From the NCBI GenBank assembly GCA_949775045.1, contig OX459104.1:17924431-17988430 (forward strand): a DNA stretch of 64,000 nucleotides. Reading direction: 5' to 3'. Positions 58,080 through 64,000 of this stretch are shown piece by piece. Every line of letters begins with the position of its first letter. Within the stretch, counting starts at the first letter, position 1. This stretch comes from Metridium senile (lineage: Eukaryota > Cnidaria > Anthozoa > Actiniaria > Metridiidae). Made by a program: the position numbers and the translations under genes. Under the pieces are notes generated by a model. The model was not told where the DNA came from, made no database searches, and saw nothing but the letters and a program-made list of their open reading frames with translations.

Positions 58080-58609
58080 AGGGTCCCCAATAGGGGTTCT
58101 CAGATTCCGCTTTCCCGCTCGTTTTTGTTTGAATTCCCGCCATCCTGCCCGCGTTTTTATGTTCAAATCCCGATCCCGACATTTTTTTTTACTTAATTTA
58201 TTAATTTAATTTAAAGAAACATATATAATAGAGACAATACATACCGTTTCGTACCTACTTTTATGATATCTGGGACATATTTTCCTTTTATTGATCAGCG
58301 TTATTTATGATTGTTCGTAATGAAAATGAGGTAAATCAATTCACATCAGTTGGGTCACGTGCACGAGGTTCCCGCCCCACCCAAAAGCGAAGGGAGAGGG
58401 CCCTGGGAACGAGGTTTGCACGAGGTGAAGTTAAATCCCGTATCCCGTCGCAAATCCTTGCGTTTTCCCGAATCCCGACACCTAAACATAAATCCCGCTC
58501 CCACCAGTAATTCACTATCCCGAATCCCGCTCGGATTTTAGCTCAAATCCCGAATCCCGCCTTCGAAAAAAGGCAAATCCCGCATCCCGCCAAACCTATT
58601 GGGGACCCT
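58080..58609. mobile_element. 530-bp MITE with CCATTA duplication
   Basis: The ends AGGGTCCCCAATAGG and CCTATTGGGGACCCT are flanked by CCATTA (58074-58079; 58610-58615). The interior is filled with repeated 'aatcccg' motifs ('cccgatcccgac', 'atcccgaatcccgc') on both sides, arranged as inverted subterminal arrays. It has no transposase. Confidence 0.92.
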
Positions 58610-58615
58610 CCATTA

Positions 58616-59285
58616 TATATTGCTTAAGGACATTCCGTAGTAATAGATTTTGACATAAATTTTATTGAAATTTTGTACAGCTATACTTTAAGACATGGGC
58701 ATTTCAAAAATGAAATAAAAAAGGGGGGTCACCGTGTTGGTTTTGGCACTAGATCACGTCAAAGTTACTCATTTTGACGGCGCGCGAGAGTAATATTTCG
58801 ATGTATTGATATTAATCAAAAATCTTTGCTAAAACAAGACCACAGCAAAGGATATACATCTGAGCAACGACTGGGTTCGTTTTTGAGTTGCGTTTTAGCT
58901 TCTTCTTGGTAAGAAGTTTTGTTGGTGCTACTTTCCGGGTACGTTGTGTTAACTGTATTTTTCGCTTTGTATGATTCATTCGCCATTTATTACTTTCTTT
59001 GTTATTCTGTATTCTGTATTATTCGTATTCTGTTTTCTTCATTGTGTTTTGGTTCTCATTTTCTTTTGAAAATTTAAGTCTTCCTCTGAGACTTCTACAA
59101 ATCTAGCCGCCATGTTTAATTCAGCGAACAAGCGACAAGAAATGGGCGGGAAAGTTGTTTTGATTTGACGCGTACGTACATCTGGGACTTTTTGGTACAT
59201 AACTTTTTCATCTCTTCACTAGTGAAAATATGGAAAATACGAGTGTTTTAGTTTCCGATAAAACACTACTATCCATACAATAAAA
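58616..59285. other. Noncoding stretch with a dispersed-repeat fragment
   Basis: 58826-58890 resembles the candidate exon at 28157-28215. Otherwise no gene was recognised. Confidence 0.5.
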
Positions 59286-59289
59286 GAGG

Positions 59290-59430
59290 TTATTAACCGA
59301 GCGCGAGGTCTGTATGGAAAATATCAGACCGAGGTCTTGTAGACAGTACGGAACGAGCGCAGCGAGGTATGTACAAAAAAGACCGAGGTCTGATATTTTT
59401 CATACAGACCGAGCAAGCGAGGTTAATAAT
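59290..59430. mobile_element. MITE family E, copy 2
   Basis: 'ttattaaccgagcgcgaggt' and 'agcaagcgaggttaataa' are the ends, with inner arms 'ctgtatggaaaatatcagac' and 'gtctgatatttttcatacag'. It is better preserved than the copy at 18259. Confidence 0.92.
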
Positions 59431-59434
59431 TTGT

Positions 59435-61825
59435 TTATTATATGACTATTTTAAAGAGAGAAAGTAATATTGCATGTTTTTGATATATTACGACGCGCGT
59501 TGCTTTCGAATGGCTTCCCAGTAGTTTTACTGAAAAAGAGCGGGTTGATTTGAAACCTGTTGAAACCGGTTCAGTCATTGAGCATGTGATCTATAGCTGC
59601 CTCAACAAACTTACAGAAATTTTAATGCCAAGATATTTAAATAACTGCGGCTTTCTGGGTTTTGTTCATATATCAACATCATAGAAAGTCAAGAAACAAA
59701 AAACAAGTTTTACAAATAATTTTAGCTGACATAAACAATGAACCACGATGGATGTTGAAACGAATTGAAATTCGTCGGTCTTGTGGACGTTTGCATCGGG
59801 AAATAGAGCCAATGCCTTTTGGAAGCTTATTTTTCGATAAACAGAGAAGAACTTTAATCAAAATCATTGTCAACTGTTGATGGAATTAATTTGTCTGTGT
59901 CATAATTTATGAAGAAGATGAAAGCATGAGGATCGCTGACAGGACTTAGAATCAAGTAAACCGACCTTTTTAAAGATGTTTGAACCTTTTGCATGCAGAA
60001 AAAGAAAGACAATAAAACTTCTTGACTTCAAAGACTTTGTTAACTTTAGTAGACAAACTTATTGTGAATTTTAAAGCTTTTTAAAAGTGAATGAAAAGCA
60101 ATGATATATCGGCAACAAAAGATAGCTCAACTCACAGCTGTCGGGTGTTGTTTACAAGAATAGATAAAAACTAAAAGTATACTTTTCAGCTATTATTAAG
60201 GTATTTGAATGAACGTTATGTTCTTTAGAGAATTAAAAACAACTTATATATAGAGAAACAAAGGTTTTAGTTTTGAACTTCCCGGTCAAAAAAAAAATAC
60301 AAATGTTGGACCATTGTCTTAGCAACGGTCCGTGACGGCTCTGGACAGACCGCGTGCCAGTCATCAGAATTCAGGAAATTATCAAGCCATATAATAATAT
60401 GTACTTATTGACTGAGTGGGAGGTCCGAACAGGAAAATGTTTGGCTCAAGGTCCAGGTCCGTGCCGAAGGACCCGAGAGCCAAATATTTATATAATTTCA
60501 ATTTTTAAAAGTTCCAAAGTCATTCCAAAGAGGCTATGTAATTTGTAAAGTATTATAATAAGAAAAAAGGAGTGCATAAAAGTTTTCAAAGCAGTTCAAT
60601 CTTCGTCATCTGACTCGATGATGCATAGGCTTTAGGACAGAAGGCTCTTCAGTGTTCATTTTCATCTCCATGACGTGTTTTGGACTCTTTTTTTTTTTCC
60701 ATTCCAAGTACTCTTCATTTGTGGTGGTGTCTGTTTTAAGCTTGACATCGGCAAAGAAAATCCAAGTTCTTTCAGTTTTTAAGATAGATTTGTGAATTAT
60801 ATCGAGATCCATCTTTCGGTCATGCAATCACCAATCAAAAATTGCCAATAACCATTCTCTTCTTCAACGTTTTTTTGAAATTTCCCTTCATATTAGATTG
60901 TACAAGTTTTGTCTGCCATGTTCATGAGACGTCATGTAGTAGAAGGAAGTTTAAAAGGACATTTTATGGAAGTATTTTCTTTTCTACTTTAAGTAAAATT
61001 TGAGTTTACCACTGATTCAAGATCGAGGGGCGGGCATTTGACCATTCTGTTGCTTTCAATAATGGGGCATTTGACTGTTCAGTTTGCCCAGATGGTGGGG
61101 AATTTGAAAAATATCAAGGCAAAGAAAATCCTTAGTTCCATGATCTTCTCTTCAAACATGTACAAATGAATTTTTGCGAACAGAAAGAACTATAAAAATC
61201 TAACAGAAAAAAACTTGCCTAAAACGATGTTGTGATACTCAAAAATCAAAACCAGTGGAAAGACAAAAGCACAATAAATACATGAACATGAGTCATTTTA
61301 TGGTTCTTACGGAAGAAGATAGAAGTGGAGAAAATCCTTACAAATTATCACAAAATGACTTCAGAATTTTGCCAGACACCCAAAACGGTTAGGTCATATG
61401 CATAAGTCAAATTCAAGAAATTTATATTGTGTGAAAAGTGTTGTTAATGCTTGCAAGTGTGTTGTACGATTTCAATATGGTGAACAATCGAACACAAATA
61501 AGGATTTGAAGCTTTGTGACCGACCTAAAAACTGTGTATTGAAAAACAGGATAAATTTGTTAACTACAAAAATAAAATACCTGAAACTTATCTAAATGTC
61601 CAAAAACTAATTTTATAGGGAAAAAAGGCAAAATAATTCTACACTTTTTGCACTTTTTACACAAAAATTTGTAACACATGGTTCCCAAGTAGTCACAGTC
61701 GCGGGCTCACAAAAGCGACCAAAAAAACTGGAACCTAACTCTGTCCATAACTCAAACTATCCATCCATCCATCCATCAATTCATTCATCCTTTATTTTTC
61801 ATTCATTTTTACATTTTATTTTCAT
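59435..61825. other. Noncoding stretch with one MITE-like segment
   Basis: The segment 60310-60490 ('tagcaacggtccgtgacggc', 'gaggtccgaacaggaaaatg', 'ggctcaaggtccaggtccgtg') has the look of a repeat family common in cnidarians. No exon could be supported. Short ORFs at 59662 and 60606 show no features. Confidence 0.5.
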
Positions 61826-61830
61826 TGCAG

Positions 61831-63377
61831 AAAGACAGACAGAGCATTAATTGTGAATTAGCCATGACATCATATCCAGGGATGCTGATGCTAAACATGA
61901 AGATGAACCAAGCACAAGGTATGTAGGTAACACAATCATCATCATCAACATTGTTATAATCATAATCATTATTATTGTGATCATCATAGTTATCAGCATC
62001 ATAATTTATCATCATAATTATCATTTTTATTATCGTAACTATCATCACTGTTGTTATCATCATCATAATTATCATTTTTATCAAAGGGAAGGAAAAACTC
62101 GAGCTACGCGCACTTCGAGTTACGCGCTTTTTGAGGTTTTCGAGTTACCTGCTCGGACACACCCATTTTGCTGAGACCATACCATTTTGAAAAATACGCG
62201 TAACTTGAACTTGAAACAGGGAAACAATATTTTCGGGTTACGCGCTATTTGGATAATAGTACAAAAAATTCATTTTATTTCTTTTTTTAATTGTGATGTA
62301 GTGTTTTTAGTACTTGCAAATTCTGCATAGACAGTAGACACAAGTTTGTAGTAAGATTGAACTTAATTATATTTTGATATGCAAAGACATTTGTACAAAT
62401 TGATATTTTAAAACACAAAACCAGATTGTACCGGCTTAGCAATGTTTTAGTAAACGAAACAAGTTTGTAAAGGTATGTTATAGGAATATATCAGGTTTCT
62501 CTGGTATTTTTGATTTTGTTTTCTAATATTTTAACTTTTTTTAATAAGCAGGCAACTCGAAAATATTGTTTCGTTGTTTCAAGTTCCAGTTATGACAAGA
62601 GCACGTAAACTCAAAAATATTGTTTCGTTGTTTCAAGTTCGAGTTAAGCGCATATGTCAAAATGTGTGTGGCCTCAGCAAAATGGGCGTGTCCGAGCACG
62701 TAACTAGAAAAGCGCGTAACTCGAAGCGCGTAACTCGAGAAATACCTTTTTATCATCATAATTATCATTATTATCAGCATAATTACCAGCTGCATCGTTA
62801 TTGGGGTGGCATGGTTGGCCGAGTGGTGAGGGCACCAGCCTTTCACCGCTGTAATCTGGGTTCGATTCCCAGCTCGGGCACCGGATCATAATTAATATGA
62901 ATTGAGTTTGTTTGATGTGTTGTTCTCTACCATGCCATGAGGGTTTTTCTCCCGGTTATCCGGTTTTCCTCCTTCAGCAAAAATCAACATGTGAGGAGTG
63001 ATGTATTAAAAATATTTAATGTAGAGATACTGAGTGTGAGTGCCAGCAGAAGAAAAACCACTATATGAATCTGCTGTGGAAAATATATTATTATTATTAT
63101 TTTCATTATCATCAACCACGCGATGACAGATACAATTAAAAATAAATTTCTTCATAATAATTATCATCATAATCATTTTAACTATCATTTTTTTCATCAT
63201 CATTATCTGGCAGTGTGAGTCTATATAGAATATATGTTGATTTTTATATACATCTAGCCTTCATATCGAGCAGCTGTTTAATGAATTTTGTTTGGTTCTC
63301 AGGCGCTACCCCCTCATCACCACATAAAGATGAAAGCGATTGCAATGATGATTATGATGGCAAAGATAGTCATGAAG
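61831..63377 (+). CDS. Two internal exons of a third Asp/Ser-rich gene piece (C)
   Basis: Exon 61831-61918 (acceptor TTGCAG, donor GTATGT) reads KDRQSINCELAMTSYPGM... Exon 63303-63377 (acceptor CTCAG, donor GTAATA) reads ATPSSPHKDESDCNDDYDGKDSHE. They join in phase 1 (CAA G|GC GCT). The second recalls the 'SPAAPSSPQ...Asp-rich' exon of copies A and B, so this may be a third relative or an alternative exon of the same gene. Start and end are not seen. Function unknown. Confidence 0.4.
61925..62090. repeat. ATC/ATT-rich simple repeat
   Basis: Imperfect 'atcatcataattatc' runs continue on both sides of the inserted element at 62098-62739 and again at 63145-63210. Confidence 0.85.
62098..62739. 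mobile_element. 642-bp inverted-repeat element with 'gttacgcg' arms
   Basis: The left arm (62098-62250, 'cgcacttcgagttacgcgct', 'tcggacacacccattttgct') faces the right arm (62550-62739, 'agcaaaatgggcgtgtccga', 'agcgcgtaactcgaagcgcg'). The right arm has an internal duplication of 'aatattgtttcgttgtttca'. It is inserted in simple repeat, and its core is noncoding. Confidence 0.88.
62803..63107 (+). mobile_element. tRNA-derived SINE
   Basis: The head has an A-box-like TGGCCGAGTGG (62815-62825) and a B box GGTTCGATTCC (62859-62869) with a T-arm CTGGG/CCCAG. It is followed by a conserved body ('gagtttgtttgatgtgttgt', 'ttttctcccggttatccggt') and a (TTA)n tail. The head resembles a Ser/Leu-type tRNA, but the acceptor stem does not close well, so it is not a working tRNA gene. 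Confidence 0.85.
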
Positions 63378-63582
63378 GTAATAAGCGAAATCGGAGTTTC
63401 AACTACGCATGCGCACGAAAAATAAAATGAGGGGCACTGGAACCTAGTCGGGATAAAACCATGTACAATTGTACAAACGGACAAACAACTCTGTAAGTTC
63501 TGTAAGCTTTAGTAAGATTTTTTAGTAAGCAATAGTACTACAACCTAGAATTTTATCCGATTGAAAATTACGTCTTTGAAGC

Positions 63583-64000
63583 ATGAGAATTTGTGCAATC
63601 CTTGGCTGTAGTAATGGTACCTATCGAATTCAAAAATGGAAAAATACGGAGTGCATTGAGCATGGATGCCGTCATGTACAGGATGGTTGTTCATGTACAC
63701 CGCCGTTTACTTTATACCCTTTCCCGACTGAAAAGAGTAATCCAGAGGAACGACAGAAGTGGATAAAAGCAGTTAATCGAAAGAACCCTAAAACAGGAAG
63801 TAATTGGCTCCCTTCTGCTGATGACCGTGTTTGTTCCGTTCATTTTGTTGAAGGAAAGCCAACGACTTCTTACACTTATCCCACGATAAACTTGGGCTAC
63901 AAGGCTGGCTGCTTGAAGCCAAAAAGGCCAGCCCCAAAGACAAGAGAGACATTGCCAAAAGAAAAGAAAGTCAAAGTAGAAGAACAGGTTAGAAAACCAC
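63583..64000 (+). CDS. THAP-type zinc-finger protein, 5' end (probably transposon-derived)
   Basis: ATG at 63583 opens MRICAILGCSNGTYRIQ... with FTLYPFPTEKSNPEERQKWIKAVNR and DDRVCSVHFVEGKPTTSY. This is the C-x2-4-C...P...W...C-x2-H layout of a THAP DNA-binding domain, here with an extra Cys/His-rich insert (CIEHGCRH...CSC). A basic linker follows (KPKRPAPKTRETLPKEKKVK). The frame is open to the window end; a possible donor (CAG|GTTAGA) is at 63988. Proteins of this kind are common as the N-terminal part of transposases (IS4EU/ISL2EU, P-like) in marine invertebrates, so I expect a transposase downstream. A cellular THAP protein is the alternative. Confidence 0.8.
   Translation, partial: MRICAILGCSNGTYRIQKWKNTECIEHGCRHVQDGCSCTPPFTLYPFPTEKSNPEERQKWIKAVNRKNPKTGSNWLPSADDRVCSVHFVEGKPTTSYTYPTINLGYKAGCLKPKRPAPKTRETLPKEKKVKVEEQVRKP

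Noticed and set aside
62803..62885. A genuine tRNA gene
   Set aside because: The T arm is good but the acceptor stem does not close and the sequence continues into a SINE body and tail.
47627..64000. Remaining exons (FAD and NADH domains) of the cytochrome b5 reductase
   Set aside because: I looked for the RxYTxxS-type FAD motif and the next conserved 'ISHDTRRFRF'-type exon and did not find them in this window.

Overview
This is an AT-rich stretch of animal nuclear DNA with spliced genes (GT...AG introns), very low coding density and a very high load of DNA transposons, MITEs, satellites and simple repeats. My best guess for the organism is a cnidarian, probably an anthozoan. The basis is the style of the repeats (palindromes with 'gctctgattggctg', 'agcctgcgtgcagcc', 'ctgcgagcagagtctc' and 'ttattaaccgagcgcgaggtctg') and the families of large transposase-like proteins. 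This is inference from memory; no search was run.

Layout. 1-2.8 kb: microsatellite and MITEs, one with a clean 9-bp target duplication. 3.4-6.95 kb: a two-exon gene for an unassigned RNase-H-like transposase-type protein; its last quarter is in the -1 frame after an A_AAA_AAG heptamer. 7-10.3 kb: several MITEs. 10.34-14.21 kb: a 3.87-kb transposon with ~850-bp inverted repeats, a TAA duplication and a wrecked gene. 14.3-16.6 kb: SINE pieces, a MITE and one orphan exon. 16.7-20.27 kb: a giant inverted repeat built of 'accctttagagg' units. 20.29-24.87 kb: a 4.58-kb transposon with an apparently intact four-exon gene (1037 aa). 25-34 kb: mostly noncoding, with several long-inverted-repeat elements.

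34.4-39.4 kb and 47.6-51.9 kb: two diverged copies of a segmental duplication, each carrying the 3' end of an Asp/Ser-rich gene and a ~91-bp satellite. The second copy shows the empty target site of a Tc1/mariner-like element found in the first. 39.92-46.37 kb: a 6.45-kb transposon with an intact three-exon gene (1527 aa, zinc fingers plus an XPG/FEN-like nuclease), inserted exactly at the start codon of what looks like the first exon of an NADH-cytochrome b5 reductase gene; the next exon is at 47.62 kb. 52.07-57.05 kb: a 5-kb array of GTTAT/GTTGTTAT. 57-64 kb: nested MITEs, a tRNA-derived SINE, two exons of a third Asp-rich gene piece and, at the edge, the start of a THAP-type zinc-finger gene.

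The main discovery candidates are (i) the pair of elements at 10.34-14.21 and 39.92-46.37 kb, which share a TAGTC terminus, a TTA/TAA target duplication, an internal inverted-repeat motif and one protein family; (ii) the intact 20.29-24.87 kb element; and (iii) the possible -1 frameshift in the 3.4-6.95 kb gene. Exon boundaries below were found by hand from splice motifs and phase agreement, without transcript data.
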